From NCBI GenBank assembly GCA_021904315.1, contig CM038920.1:13144001-13208000 (forward strand): a stretch of DNA of 64,000 bases, given 5' to 3'. Below the pieces are notes generated by a model. It made no database searches, was not told where the DNA came from, and saw nothing but the letters and a program-made list of their open reading frames with translations. This document shows, piece after piece, positions 1 to 11,566 of the stretch (the stretch's first letter is position 1; each line of letters begins with the position of its first letter). A program made the position numbers and the translations under genes. Origin of the DNA: Sphagnum magellanicum. Taxonomy: Eukaryota; Streptophyta; Sphagnopsida; Sphagnales; Sphagnaceae.

Positions 1-3000
1 TGAAAGGCAAAATGACGGCTTTGGTTGGCAATCTCCTTTTTTTCCATGATAGCTGGTGGGTATATTGATACATATACCTGGTGGGTATTTGTCAAGTATC
101 ATGGAAAAAAATAAAAATAATTTTCCTCTCATGTTTTACAGGCGTCCTTGGAGGCTAGAGCCAGCCATTCTCAAAATTAGTGCCCTTCTTGAGGTAGAGG
201 TGTGACCAAAAAAGTGGGGGCATAGTTGAACCCAAGTTTTTTTATGTCTTGTTGCCCCGCCATGAAGGAGCAAAACAAGACACCATTGGGGGTAACAAAA
301 GGAGCAAGTGCCAAGTTGCCACATGCATCTGCACCAAGCATCATCATAAACACTTGCAGAACTAACAGATATCTACATATGTAAATAATTCAACAGTTTC
401 AACAACATTGTTCCAAAAATTTCATAATTCACTACTCCAATCTACCTTGGTTGCAGACCTTAACCTAATGGCATAAGATGGCATCACACTTGGTGTTAGG
501 GACTTTTTGGTTAGGGTGGATATCACCAAAATAGCCATTTGAAAAAAGATAAATAGCACCCACTTATGATGATGTCTAGTAGCACCAGCACCTCCTATTC
601 ACACATCAAGGTAATTTCTACCTTTTTCCAAAAGGTTTGCAAGCAACAACAAATCATGAATCACACATGAAAATCATTACTTTTTGTGCTAATTGTTAAA
701 GGCTGAAATTGTGGCCCCAATCATTACCTTCCTCCAAGGGCAAGACCAAGGGATTAAGTTGACATTTTATTATTTCACATAAAAAACTATCCTCCCTCTC
801 TTATTTTATTACAACTACTCACAAGGACCTACCTTTATCTTAGTTTTCTAATCCATGGAATAGAGGGTGGAACATAGAAAGAATAATATGAGAAAGAAGG
901 GGAACCTTGGAACAATTACTCTCATAGGGTCTCTAGTATTTTCAACATCTTTCAAATATTGCCTACAGGATTTGCAGACCTATCTAATGCCACTATCCCT
1001 CCTTTCCCCCTTCCATGTTGATTCTCTAGTGGTTCTACCTACCACATGCAACCCACTTGTTGTACCCCCTTGATTTCCAACACCATGGACTAGCTGGTAC
1101 CCTCCCATGATAATTAATAGTTTAGGACTCCAGAGACTATCTAGAAGTCACCCCCCTTGCGTTCAGTCCTAGAAGAAATGTATAGATACTAGCTAAAGGA
1201 AACATCCTACTTTTATCATTAAAACAACATTATCTTTCACACTTAATAAAACACCAAAACAATATGAAAAACTCGAGTTTTTCAACCATCTTCCATTAAA
1301 ATCACATGCAAAGTACATATTAATTCTTCCTCCATTCCTCTCATCCACACTCCAAGTGAGAGTTCTCTATCTCCCAAAATTTTTTAATGAAATTTTTTTT
1401 TCTTCCCTCTTTTTTTATTCCCCTTCCCCACATACCACACACAAGGCCCTCATTGACCCCTAAAAAATAAGGCCCTTATCCTAATCCCTTTTTTAAAATC
1501 TTTTAAATGATTGGGTGAATTACCTTCAACCACTCACTAACCCAAACTACCTTATCTCACTAGCTTCACCCCTTGGGTAAAGGATGGTAAATCTACCATT
1601 AATAACTAATAGTCATTAGGAGGTTTATGGAACTATTTAATCTAAAGATTTTCACCCGTTAACAATAACATTTAGTCGTTTTTTTTTTTCACATCATTGC
1701 ACCATATCGTTGGCATTGTCGCACCATAGTGTGACACATGTCAACATCTATTGCAAATATAGTTAATGGTGTACATGTGGGTTAATATAACTTGTATACC
1801 AAATATGCATACACTACCAAAAGTAATATATTTAAACTAGTACATACTTAAATTAATATATCTAAACCTATGCTAGCATTATAACTAAACCTACATTAAT
1901 ATACTTAATTATACATAACCTAAGTTAGTTATTAGCCTAAGTTAAGTAATAATAATTATTAACAATATGATAATAACAATGATAATGAAAATTCACTATT
2001 ATTATTATTTAGTAGTTTATATTAATATTAATAGTTAATAAATATTATTATAATAGTATTATGACCTATTATATATTATCATTTATAATATAATTAATAT
2101 AACACAAGTACTAAATAGTAGTTGCATCTAATTTGTAATTAAATTGTTTGTGTCATATTTTTTTGTCTTTCATTTAAAATTTTCACATTATATAAATAAA
2201 TGTACTAAACATATTGACAAACCAAATGTTATTTGGGATGAGCCAATAAAAGAAGATCAACCTTAAAGATTAAACCCAAAAATAAAATAAGATTATCCTA
2301 AACATATTTACCTAGCCTAGGCCTACTTACCAACTTACCTACTTAGGCTTACCCTATTTACATACCTACTTAAGTTTAAATACATATTTAAATAGGTGCC
2401 ACATGTCAACATCATGTTGACATTAAATTAGATGATTTTAATTAATTAATTAATGAAAATATTGAATAATATATAGGTTTAAATTACCAAGTGTCACCAA
2501 ATAATTGGCCTTTAAAAAATATACTTGTGTCAAAACGTAATTCACAAATTATTGGATGAATAATATATTATGAATATATTAATAATATTAAATATTGAAA
2601 TATGACTTTTGAATGCCACGTGTCACCATATAATTGACCTTGAAAATGAACACATGTCATAAAAATATGAGTCACCTTTTTAATTGCATTTGTCATGTGC
2701 AACTAAAAATCAAATGTCAACAACAATTGTAAAACCCAATTTTTCTTCTAATGAATGTACCAAAAATAACAAAAATGGCTTTCATGATATTTGATTCGTT
2801 AAGTTTAACAAATTGTGTGGTATCAATCAAAACAACAATTGTGGTTGATATATTGTCATTGTTATCTTAGTTCAATGTTTCCTTATACTTCAAAGTTGCA
2901 ATCTATTTATTAAATCATGATCTTCTACATATACACCATGTAATGAAATGCAATACTCACATAATTATGGAAATTTAGACCATGCAATGTGGCCAAACTT

Positions 3001-3194
3001 TTAAATAAAAAATCTCAAGAAAATAACTTAACAATGAAAATATTGCATTGTGTTGGGCATTTTCCCATTTTGGATTTAAGTTTCTAGTATTACATGATGG
3101 TATTATAATCATTTAAACATTTTATTGTTTATGATTAGAGTTTCCAGCAATATGAAAATAATAAGGTATAGAGTATTAAATAATCAATGTAGCT
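1..3194. other. AT-rich intergenic DNA, no gene recognised
   Basis: No reading frame here resembles a known protein, and the short ORFs have no supporting splice context. The segment is AT-rich with many short TA/ATT runs, especially 1800-2160. Around 2230-2400 a stretch rich in CCTA/TACCTACTTA words follows a short motif (tgggatgagccaat). The same motif and CCTA-rich context recur on the opposite strand near 53.1-53.28 kb, so this is probably a dispersed repeat. Confidence 0.6.
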
Positions 3195-3332
3195 CCTTTG
3201 GGATTTTTCTTTCGAAAACCTGGTTTTTGGAATTTATTTGAATTTTCAGCAACAAAAATCACTTAAAAATCAACAATTCCCACGTTCTGAATCCAAATCT
3301 CACCAAATAAATTCCATTAAATCCTGCTCATC
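3195..3332. repeat. Left part of split repeat copy A
   Basis: About 138 bp, closely matching 8812-8950 by eye (shared words such as aaaacctgg, ggaatttatttgaatttt, ccaaataaattccattaaat). The copy stops abruptly at TGCTCATC (3325-3332) and resumes at an identical TGCTCATC (8506-8513). The second copy is uninterrupted at that point, so copy A was cut by the LINE between them. The nature of the parent repeat is unknown. Confidence 0.85.
3325..3332. repeat. Target-site duplication, left (TGCTCATC)
   Basis: Eight bases identical to 8506-8513. They directly abut the A-rich tail of the minus-strand LINE at 3333. Uninterrupted copy B reads TGCTTATC at the same place (8943-8950), giving a near-identical unoccupied site. 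Confidence 0.8.
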
Positions 3333-3393
3333 TTTCTTTCTTTCTTTTAATTTAACGCCAATACCCGGACTAGAGAGATCCATTTGACAAATA

Positions 3394-6300
3394 TTACCTA
3401 GTTGGTTTGAGCAAAACACTCCTGTTGTCTAACCAAGAAACTAAGTACAAAGTTACCACTTTCTGATTAGTCGAATGCATCAATTCAGGCAATAAGTTGC
3501 ACAGTGCCAACTGTTTCCCTAGCTGTTGACCAAACTTGCATCGAATGTCATGGTGAATTGGGCACACTAACAACAGGTGGTTTTCATCCTCAACAACTCT
3601 TAGGGGACATAGGCGACAAACCCTATCTCTCCTCGATACACTCTTAGGCTTTGCATGCTTGCCACACTCTACCTCCAAACGATGGTTTGAACATCTGAAC
3701 CTTGACAAAGATTGCCTGAGCTGAACATTTGTGATCGCTTGCAAATAACTTTGATGTGCATATGAGTACCCAGATTCTGTTGTACAGCTTGTGTTCATTA
3801 GCTGGTATGTACGTAATCTACTACTTCTGGCTCTGGCTTGTTCACCATAAGTGGATTCTAGATAAGAAGCCTGTGCACTTGCTATAACACACATGACATC
3901 AGTATAGAGAACCCCAACCCCTTGGTTGTCAAACCACAACTGCACGTTCCAGAGCTAACACTATTGGTTATCATTGAGCACATTGAGCATCTGGAGCTGG
4001 GTCTAATAGGCATAGTACAACAGACAATCTGGTGTGGACTCCCGTAGTTTATCATAATACTTGAGAGTTTGTTACCACCAGAAATACTCCAATGGATACC
4101 TTCCAAACTCCGCCAACACAACAAAAGTGTTTGTTGTTTTATTGACCCTTAATATTCCTCTCAGGAACATTCTATGTACATGTTCTGCTTGTTGCAACCC
4201 TTTCGCCCTTGTACAACCTGTCCAAACCTCACATGCATAGCTGATCAGTACTGGGCGTACTAGTGAATCGAACAACTGGCACATTACTTCCGGATCTGTT
4301 ATGCTCAAATCATTGCATTTGCGACGTAATGCAAATAGTGTTTTCTTCCTAGCAATAGTCAGTTTGTCTATGGCTACTACCATGCCTCTTGTACTATGTA
4401 ACTCTAAGCCCAGGTATCTGAATGATTGAACCCGTTCAATGGTTGTCCCTATGTATGTGAACTATGGTGCTGCACTGCGACATTTCTCAAACACCACCAC
4501 CTTGGTCTTGCTCACATTGATGACCAATTGTCGTTCAACACAGAACTTAGACATAACATCTATTTGTTTCTGCAACCCTTGTGGGGTCTCTGACATCAAT
4601 GCCAAATCATCTGCATACAGCAGTAATTTGACTACTATGTCTGCCAGCTGTGGCGAGCTGTCGCCATCAAGTGCATCTAGATGCTTCTCAAGTCCATCAA
4701 AGTAGAGTCCAAAAAGCAGTGGGCTTAGTGGACAGCCTTGTTTGACCCCAATGCCACATGAGAACCGGGCTGATAGCCCTTTTGTTGGATACATAACTCT
4801 GACGTTGTCCTGGCTATACATGCTCTGTAGACATTGCATGAAGTAACCCACAATTCCCATTTCAGCCAGCACTTGCCATAATAGATCACAAGGCACTATA
4901 TTAAAAGCTTTGCGAAAGTCCACAAAACAACAATACACCTTTTTGCGTTTGTGAGTGTTCTGTTCAATGAGCGTTCGCAAAATGTACAAGTTATCCGTGG
5001 TGTGAAAGTCTTTCCTAAAATTAGCATGTCCCCTGGCACGTAGGCCCCTCTTTTTTGCCCAGCTACTCAATCATGCCTCTATAATCATGGCAAACACCTT
5101 AGCTAGTACATGACCCATTGTGATTCCCCTGTAGTTTTCAAATTGCAAGGCATCATTACCTTTGTGCAATGCATGAATGACTCTAGTAGACAAGCTTGCT
5201 GAATAACCTTGTTGCAACAACTTGTTGAACACAATCTGCAGTAGTACATGCAACATATCGCCAGCATCTAGCAGAAACTCTGCTTTGATGCCATCTAAAC
5301 CAACAGACTTGTTACGTTTAAGTCTCCTCATCACTTGCGCAATCTTATCTAAGGTTATGTCACAGTTTAATGTGCTGTAATCATCACTTGCAAAAGGGTG
5401 TGACAGGCTCGAGACCACCTGATTTGTAGAGCTACCTTGTCCCCTAGTTGTATTACTGGGGCATTGTCCTTCCAGTAGCTTCTAGAAGCTAGCAACCAAG
5501 TCTGCTTTGCTGATAGCCACAGATCACTCCTTGCTCTTAGAGTATTACCTCCAAAAGTTGGCTAGATCTGTCTTTACTAGTGCACACAACTATCGGCCTT
5601 GCAACTTTTTATACGTGCGTTTCTTATGATACAGTAGTTGTTTAAGTTACTTCTTCCGTTCACGTGTTAGACGATTGTCAGGATGAAACTTTGCATATGC
5701 AGATACTTCCTTATGTTTGCTACGACATTCAGTATCAAACCTTGGTTGATGACGATGTTGTGTTGTATTGGTGCGTGCCACAGGGTAGCCATGCATAGCC
5801 GCAACGGCGTTACAAATGCAGTCATGCAACAACTGCACAGCCATGTTAGCATTGTCTATGTCACTCATCTGTGCTGTGCATTGGGCAATCTGTTGCTGTA
5901 GGTGCTGATAATATTATGTGCACTTGTTAGCATCATGTTTGAAACGACGGATGTCTGCACATGATTCTGAAGTTGTTAATGCCACATGTTGCCAAGGTAA
6001 CTGTAAGTTGAGTGAAAGTGGCTTGTGGTCGGAATCACACCCTTTTCCACAAAATAGAAGGCACTTATGTACAACAAGTGATGTGGCATAATCAAACAGA
6101 GCAGGTGATGCGACCATATAATCCACAAGGCTGGAGCCGCCATTGGCAAAGCAAGTGCACTCCCCTAATTCATCGCCTGCGATCCTGCCATTGAGAATGA
6201 GCAATCCCAAGGAGCGACAAAGGTCTAAAAACTCATTGTGCCAACCTTTTAACCCCCCCTTGTCCGAGTAATGTCGCTAAGGCAAAACCTCTGGGAAGTC

Positions 6301-6835
6301 ATTCCCCAATGGCAGCGTAACAACAATCAACATAGTTGTCAGCTGCACTAGTCCTTGCATTGAAATCACTAGTCAATAAAATACTGCCCCCAAGATCCTG
6401 AATCATGCCGACCTTTGCAACAATGTTATCAAACAAGCCTTCATTAGCATATGGGGACCTTTTGGGTGGAGCATACACTACAGCCAAAAACAACGGTGCA
6501 ACCCCCAAACGCTGGAACTACAGCCACAACCTAGTGCCATCTGTGCTCTGTTTCCATAGGGATACATAGTCTGACCATGAGTCATTCACAAATACTACAA
6601 CACCACCACTATGCTTCACCGCTGCTCTGACTAAGCTCATGTCAAATACAAGGCGTGGATTGTGTAAACATTGAAAACTAGGCATATGCAGTGGTGTTTC
6701 ATCAGGGAACAAGTGTGTTTCAATCAGTGCAACAACATCTGAGTCATCAAACAGTCTCTGTATATGTGAACTGGTACTTAACTTCGTGTTTGTCCCCCCA
6801 TGGATGTTCCACAGGGAGACTCGTAATGCTTTCTA
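3394..6835 (-). pseudogene. LINE ORF2: endonuclease-reverse transcriptase, broken
   Basis: Endonuclease hallmarks occur in order: VSLWNIHG near 6810, VALIETHLF (metal-binding Glu) near 6720, TSDFNAR near 6360 and SDHKPL near 6030. Reverse transcriptase hallmarks follow: ENYRGI near 5120, FVDFRKAF (motif A) near 4915, GVKQGCPLSPLLFG (motif B) near 4730 and LLYADDLAL (motif C, catalytic YADD) near 4610. A C-terminal CRLC...ENHLLLVC zinc-type motif lies near 3560-3620. From about 6290 down to 3394 everything stays in one frame, interrupted only by in-frame stops, for example at 5071-5073, 4462-4464 and several between 4074 and 3946. The first part of the endonuclease (above about 6299) is in another frame. 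The shift lies near a seven-C run (about 6254-6260). Catalytic residues seen are intact, but no continuous protein can be made. Confidence 0.9.
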
Positions 6836-7115
6836 GTCCCAACACCCCTAGTGTTAGGCTGTGACTTTGGTGTCATTGATGTAAAGGTCTGCACCACGCT
6901 AGTAAGCTTTCTTCTTTTCCGCTTTGGCCTTCTCAAATAGATGCCATGATGCCCTCTTTTACTCTTGCTACTGTTTGGTCAAATCCTATTCTTGGCCCCA
7001 GCGGGTACCTTTCAGGGCTACACAGTTTTGACAGACAACTTTTCTATCCTCAGCTGTAGCAAAAGTAACAAGTACAGCTCGTGTGCGTACAGTCCCAAGC
7101 TTGGTCTCAGCTCTC

Positions 7116-7652
7116 TTATTGAGAGGCTGGCGCACTGCTGCCACAGCCTTGATGGCTAGCTTCATCTGTCCTTGTAAAACCTGACCTATTGACTTTATTT
7201 AGTAGTTGTTGTGTTATTTCGCCTTCTGTTTCATCAAATCGTATGATACGTGCACTGCAAGAGTGTGTGGAGCGTTCCTTGGCCTCACCTTGGCTGACAA
7301 AATTTTCCATCTGTTTTCCCATCTTCTTCACAATGTCCAGCCACTTTCCCCCTGACTCCTCCACCACCTCCTTAATAAGTTGTTTTGTAACCTCATTGTC
7401 ATGACTAGGAGTAGGGGCTGACTGTTGGGTTATTGTGATACATTCCAGAAAGTTGTTGGTGACCTGTTCAAAGATCTGTTGCGACTGTGCAATTTGTGCT
7501 TCGATCTTCTTTTGAACATGTTCAAGCAGCGTGTTGAACTTGTCGTCATTGTGACTTTGTGCCTTCTGGCTTTTCTCAGACTTTAGGTTAAATGTTTCGA
7601 AAAAATGGTCAACAATTGCTAGATGTTGTTCTACCTTCGTTTTTCCTGACAT
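7116..7652 (-). CDS. LINE ORF1-like protein, charged and coiled-coil-like
   Basis: 178-residue open frame upstream of ORF2 in the same element, in a different frame from ORF2 and separated from it by about 280 bp. The composition is rich in Lys, Glu and Gln with heptad-like stretches over residues 10-110 (for example NTLLEHVQKKIEAQIAQS), suggesting a coiled coil. I see no RRM or CCHC zinc knuckle of the kind common in plant LINE ORF1 proteins. ORF1 proteins generally bind element RNA and oligomerise; that role here is inferred from position only. The start is the first Met of the frame, about 850 bp inside the element's 5' boundary. Confidence 0.55.
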   Translation of the reverse strand: MSGKTKVEQHLAIVDHFFETFNLKSEKSQKAQSHNDDKFNTLLEHVQKKIEAQIAQSQQIFEQVTNNFLECITITQQSAPTPSHDNEVTKQLIKEVVEESGGKWLDIVKKMGKQMENFVSQGEAKERSTHSCSARIIRFDETEGEITQQLLNKVNRSGFTRTDEASHQGCGSSAPASQ

Positions 7653-8505
7653 GCGGTAGAGCGCACAAACGGCTTGGGCTTACTTATCGTCAAGGCTCAG
7701 GACACACTTCAGACTACGAAGGTGAAACTATGAGGCGTCGTACTCGGCCATCCTTTCGACAGCAATTTTTAGGGAGCTCACATCCGAACACCAAATATGG
7801 AAATTTCTTATAAAAAAATCCCCATCTTCAAAACCTATTTCAAAAAAAAAAAAAAACTAATAATCTTTTTCGTGTTTTGGAAATGAATTTTCGTTTTCTG
7901 ATTATTATTTAAATACCTATTTCAAAAAAAAAACAAAAAAATTGGATTTAAAATGGCGGACTTGAATGGTAGGCCTACTAAGTAAACGTAGGTTACCTAT
8001 AATGTAGCCCGATGAAAGAGAGGGCAGGGGATGGGTACCAGGTGAATGAACGCGGGGTGGGGGTTGTTTTGTTCCTCCCACTCCTGCTACAGTGAGTTGG
8101 CGTTGCAAGAGGATAGCAACGATGGCGGGCCCGACCTTTTTCAGCACACCCTGCCGTGATTTTGCACAAAACTAGTGAATTAAGGAACGAATGAAAAAAA
8201 ATTGCCACGCTTTTCTTCCTCCTCTTCCTCCTCCTCCTCTACTCAAATTGCTCTTTCTCTCCCCTCTCGGGCTTTTGCAAAGCTCTAGAAACACTGTTAG
8301 CTTGCTGCTAGACTCAACGATGAAGAGGACGAGGAGTAACAGCAGCAGCGACGATGGCCATATTCAAGCTTGAGCAATGCTGCAGATACAAAGTCTTCGC
8401 ATTCAAGCTCTCAGATCAACCATGTGTACTTCATCCACAATTATTTGGCAAGATGCTATCTACCCCCCATCAAGTTGTGTCCAACACTTGTTTTGCTTGT
8501 CTTCT
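7653..8505 (-). other. LINE 5' leader region
   Basis: Non-coding interval between the presumed element start and ORF1. It includes poly-A/T runs (7838-7856, 7924-7940), a CT-rich tract (8210-8265) and a GC-richer segment (8020-8130). LINE internal promoters usually sit here, but no promoter motif could be identified. Confidence 0.45.
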
Positions 8506-8772
8506 TGCTCATCAAGATCTTTCCAACAACATCAAAGGCACATTCCAATTCCTTCAAAAATTTCAGCTATGATTTAATTTAATTTTTAGTGAAGAAATTA
8601 TTCAATATTCAAGAACTTTTGCACTGCAAGTCCAAATGTCATAGAATCAAAGCCCATGCACCTCTCCTCATCGTAAAGCTTTCCAAACACACCAAAAACA
8701 CGATCTGAAACATCTGGTTGGTTCAGTGGATCTCATAACTACAAAACAAATTACCTTCCTTCATAGATAGAC
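8506..8772. repeat. Right part of split repeat copy A, with right target-site duplication
   Basis: Starts with TGCTCATC (8506-8513, the right target-site duplication) and runs collinearly with 8943-9211 of copy B. Shared words include aaggcacattccaattcct, agtgaagaaat, gcaagtccaaa, ggatctcat and catagatag. With 3195-3332 it rebuilds a unit of about 400 bp. No coding potential is seen. Confidence 0.85.
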
Positions 8773-8811
8773 TAGTGCGGCCTGTGTCGTTGGCCCAAGT
8801 GTTACCATATC

Positions 8812-9211
8812 CTCGAATGATTTTTCCTTCCAAAACCTGGTTTTTTGGAATTTATTTGAATTTTCAGTAGCAGAAATCACTTAAAAATCAATATTTCCCA
8901 CATTCTGAATTCAAAATTTACCAAATAAATTCCATTAAATCATGCTTATCAAGATCTTTCGAACAACACCAAAGGCACATTCCAATTCCTCCAAAATTTT
9001 CAGCTATGATTCAATTTAGTTTTCAGTGAAGAAATCATAAATTAAAAAACTTCTACACCGCAAGTCCAAACACCATGAAACCAAGTTGATGCAACCCTCC
9101 TTGAGAGCTTTTGAAAGAGACAAAAAATGCAAAGTGAAGCATCCAGGTTCGGTGGATCTCATTGGTACAAAACAAAACAAACAAAGAACCTTGTTTCATA
9201 GATAGATATGT
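8812..9211. repeat. Uninterrupted repeat copy B
   Basis: Tandem partner of copy A, beginning about 40 bp after copy A ends. It spans the LINE insertion point without a break. It is AT-rich and non-coding. It contains a ggttcggtggatctcat stretch and a short AAAC-rich tail near 9170-9190, faintly SINE-like, but no A/B box promoter could be recognised. Confidence 0.8.
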
Positions 9212-10080
9212 CAACAACGTTTAAAAGTTGTTAAAAAAAAACCTTTGAGATTTTTACACGGTACTAATGTAGGTGTTAGTTCACCCAAGGCATCCAATTG
9301 AATGCAGAGAACTGCCCAAGTATTTTGGCAGCTTCAACGCATGTCTATTGAATAATCAATTAATTTTGAAATTTTTATTTCAATTATTTTTTGAAAATTG
9401 AATATTTTCTTTCACTTTTTTTATTTGAAAAAAATGGTGTAAATTCAACATTTTTGAAAACAATATAATTAATGTTGAAGCTAACAAGGTAGTAACACAA
9501 AAGACTTTTCATCAATGTTCATCTTTTTGAATGGACCATTTAAAAGGTTGTCATTTGCCATTTAAAAGCATTACTTAAAAGACCCTTAGAAAAACACAAA
9601 AATTACCAACTTAGATGTTGTAGCTAATGATTTTTTTTTCAATTTTATAATGTTGTGTCATTGGTTACAATCTCAAGAGTGATTTAACATTAAATGGCAA
9701 CATGTTTTTAAAATTTGTTTACATAATAATAAAAATCCCATTGAAAAAATGTGACCAACTAAATTCAAAGTCCAAATGTGGCAAAAACGAGTTCTTCAAA
9801 TTTGGCAAAAAATTCCAAAAAATGGGAATATTGTGATATAATATTACATTCTAATTTTAAAAATTCACATTTTGGTGAAATTTCATACACAAAAAAAATG
9901 CTAGTTCTAGCCTAGGAAGATGGAAAAATAATCCATCACAATAACACATTAAACCCTTTCATTGCAAACACAATTAATATTTGAAACATAAAACATTGAA
10001 TGGAATCTTTTGGTGTTAATTAGCAAGGTTTATGAAATGGAATTTCCCTTTGTCAAATAGGGAAGGGTGTTTTATTCTTG
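9212..10080. other. AT-rich intergenic DNA
   Basis: I see nothing beyond A/T-rich low-complexity sequence (for example poly-A near 9230, AT-rich 9360-9460) and no credible reading frame. Confidence 0.55.
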
Positions 10081-11565
10081 AATGATATTACATATGATAA
10101 AGGATGTCGTGATGTGAAGCATCATTTCATCCATGTATCTCGTCATCCATCCGGATGGATGCAACTATGTCATCCTCACTATTTAAAATAGAAGCATAAG
10201 GGCTTCCATGTGACACGTTTATATATGTGACAATTCAACTTTAGGCAAAGTACTTGAAATAAAATTAGAAAAGAAAACCACAAAAAGAGAAGGGCAGTGT
10301 GTTCAAATGTAAGTTAACTCCAATTTTAGAAAGTATCTTCTTAGTAGGTCAACTAGGGCTCATGCAAACCTACCTAGATAGAAGAGCACCACATGCTAAG
10401 CAAAAAATCCCTCCTTCAACCCCCTTTCAACCTAGAATAAAAATGTTGTGCCTTCCCCAATTCATGTTAAGTTTTCTCATTGGCTTATATGTGTATAAGT
10501 GTGATTAATTATTCCAAAAAAAAGGAAAAAAATGGCAGGATGCCAATTAGGGTTTAAGGTGGCGGCAGATTTCTACATTTCAAGGTTTAGGGGTTTACTT
10601 AATTGTTTGTCTGCACCTCAGTTATGGTTGAACGTAAGAAGCGTCATATCAGAAGGTTTACATAAATGGGATGCTCATGAGAGGAAGGTTTAAAGGATGT
10701 CGGGTCATGAAGCATCATTTCATCCATCCATCCCGTCATCCATCCGTCCATCTATCCAGTCATCCATCCGTCTCGTCATGGTCTGTTTATTCCAACAGGG
10801 TGGAGAAAAAATGGAATATAAACTCGACACAACGAAAAAAACAATAGGAAGAGATGGCACACATGCCAAAGCCCTACAATGATGAGACAAATGGATGAAA
10901 TGATGCTTCATATCCGTCCGATCATCCGTCCGTCCCGTCATGGTCTATTTATTCCAACGGGGCGAAGAAAAAGTGGAATACATAGATATATATATTGAAT
11001 TGAAAATTAATAATATTTTTAGCGGATGTCATCAAATTAAAAATATTAAAAAAAAATTATGCACCCAACCCAAAATCTAACCAATTTGTTTCATGGTGAA
11101 TTCTCTCAAAATTATGAGTTAGAATTCTAAAAAAAAAAAGAGAGAATTTTTCTTCACAAATTCCCTTTTCTCAAAGAAAAAAATTGAAATTTTTTGAGAA
11201 ATGCATCTTTTTTTTTGGTAGGAAAAAAAACTTTGTCACATTTGAACATAGGTTTTAGTGTTTGGGATAGTTTTTTTTCTTTTTTCTTTTTGCTAGTTTT
11301 CTATAGTTTGGATAATTTTTTCCAAACATTAGAAAAATTAGTGTTATGTGATTTTTTTGGCATACTCGCATTTAGTGATTTTTTAAAAATAAATTTTGTG
11401 ATTTGTTCGACCAAAAATATGGGAAAGCATTTTGTGTTGTCCAATAAGCTGCTGCATGTCGCTTGCAACATTTGGCCGTCATTGTGTAATATTTATTTTT
11501 GGCACATATGTAATGTACCGTTAAATACACACACACATGTGCATTAAGCACAGGGTTCAAACTAG
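10081..11565 (+). mobile_element. Helitron debris ending in a CTAG|T terminus
   Basis: The right end has the Helitron 3' signature: a 5-bp hairpin TGTGC-ATTAA-GCACA (11538-11552), then gggttcaaa and CTAG (11562-11565) followed by T. Inside are copies of a CATCC/CCGTC-rich module at about 10100-10160, 10690-10830, 10905-10980 and, just beyond this element, 11576-11690. Three of these continue into a shared block beginning catggt and including attccaa and a gaagaaaaa-type stretch. A 21-bp perfect inverted repeat (10707-10727 versus 10891-10911) brackets part of it. No replicase or helicase sequence is recognised in this segment. The 5' boundary (expected to start TC) is not identified, so the left limit is approximate. 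Confidence 0.5.
10707..10911. repeat. 21-bp perfect inverted repeat around a CATCC-rich core
   Basis: The arms at 10707-10727 and 10891-10911 are exact reverse complements built around GCATCATTTCATCC. Between them is a (CCRTC)n-like stretch (10726-10775) and about 110 bp of unique sequence. This could be a nested non-autonomous element or a head-to-head junction of two copies of the same end sequence. Confidence 0.6.
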
Positions 11566-11566
11566 T

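Larger units (their letters stand above)
3333..8505 (-). mobile_element. Nearly full-length non-LTR retrotransposon (LINE)
   Basis: About 5.17 kb on the minus strand, bounded by 8-bp duplications. In element order it has a leader of about 850 bp (8505-7653), an ORF1-like frame (7652-7116), an ORF2 with apurinic-type endonuclease (about 6835-5914), reverse transcriptase (about 5418-4072) and a C-terminal Cys/His motif (about 3620-3560). It ends in an A-rich tail made of GAAA units (3333-3343). This is the normal order for endonuclease-encoding LINEs that insert by target-primed reverse transcription. ORF2 carries several nonsense codons and one frameshift, so the copy is not autonomous. The leader looks long and is CT/GA-rich near 8210-8260. 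I cannot exclude that part of it is older inserted DNA, but the matching duplications argue that the whole interval arrived as one unit. The clade is not assigned. Confidence 0.9.

Noticed and set aside
867..1073. 68-codon open frame
   Set aside because: AT-rich context, no family resemblance and no splice or promoter support.
8720..8760. ggttcagtggatctcat as a retroelement primer-binding site or SINE promoter box
   Set aside because: No adjacent LTR end or matching second box was found; it recurs only as part of repeat copies A and B.
11194..11547. 117-codon open frame rich in Phe and Leu
   Set aside because: Its composition follows T-homopolymers inside Helitron debris and it overlaps the Helitron terminus.
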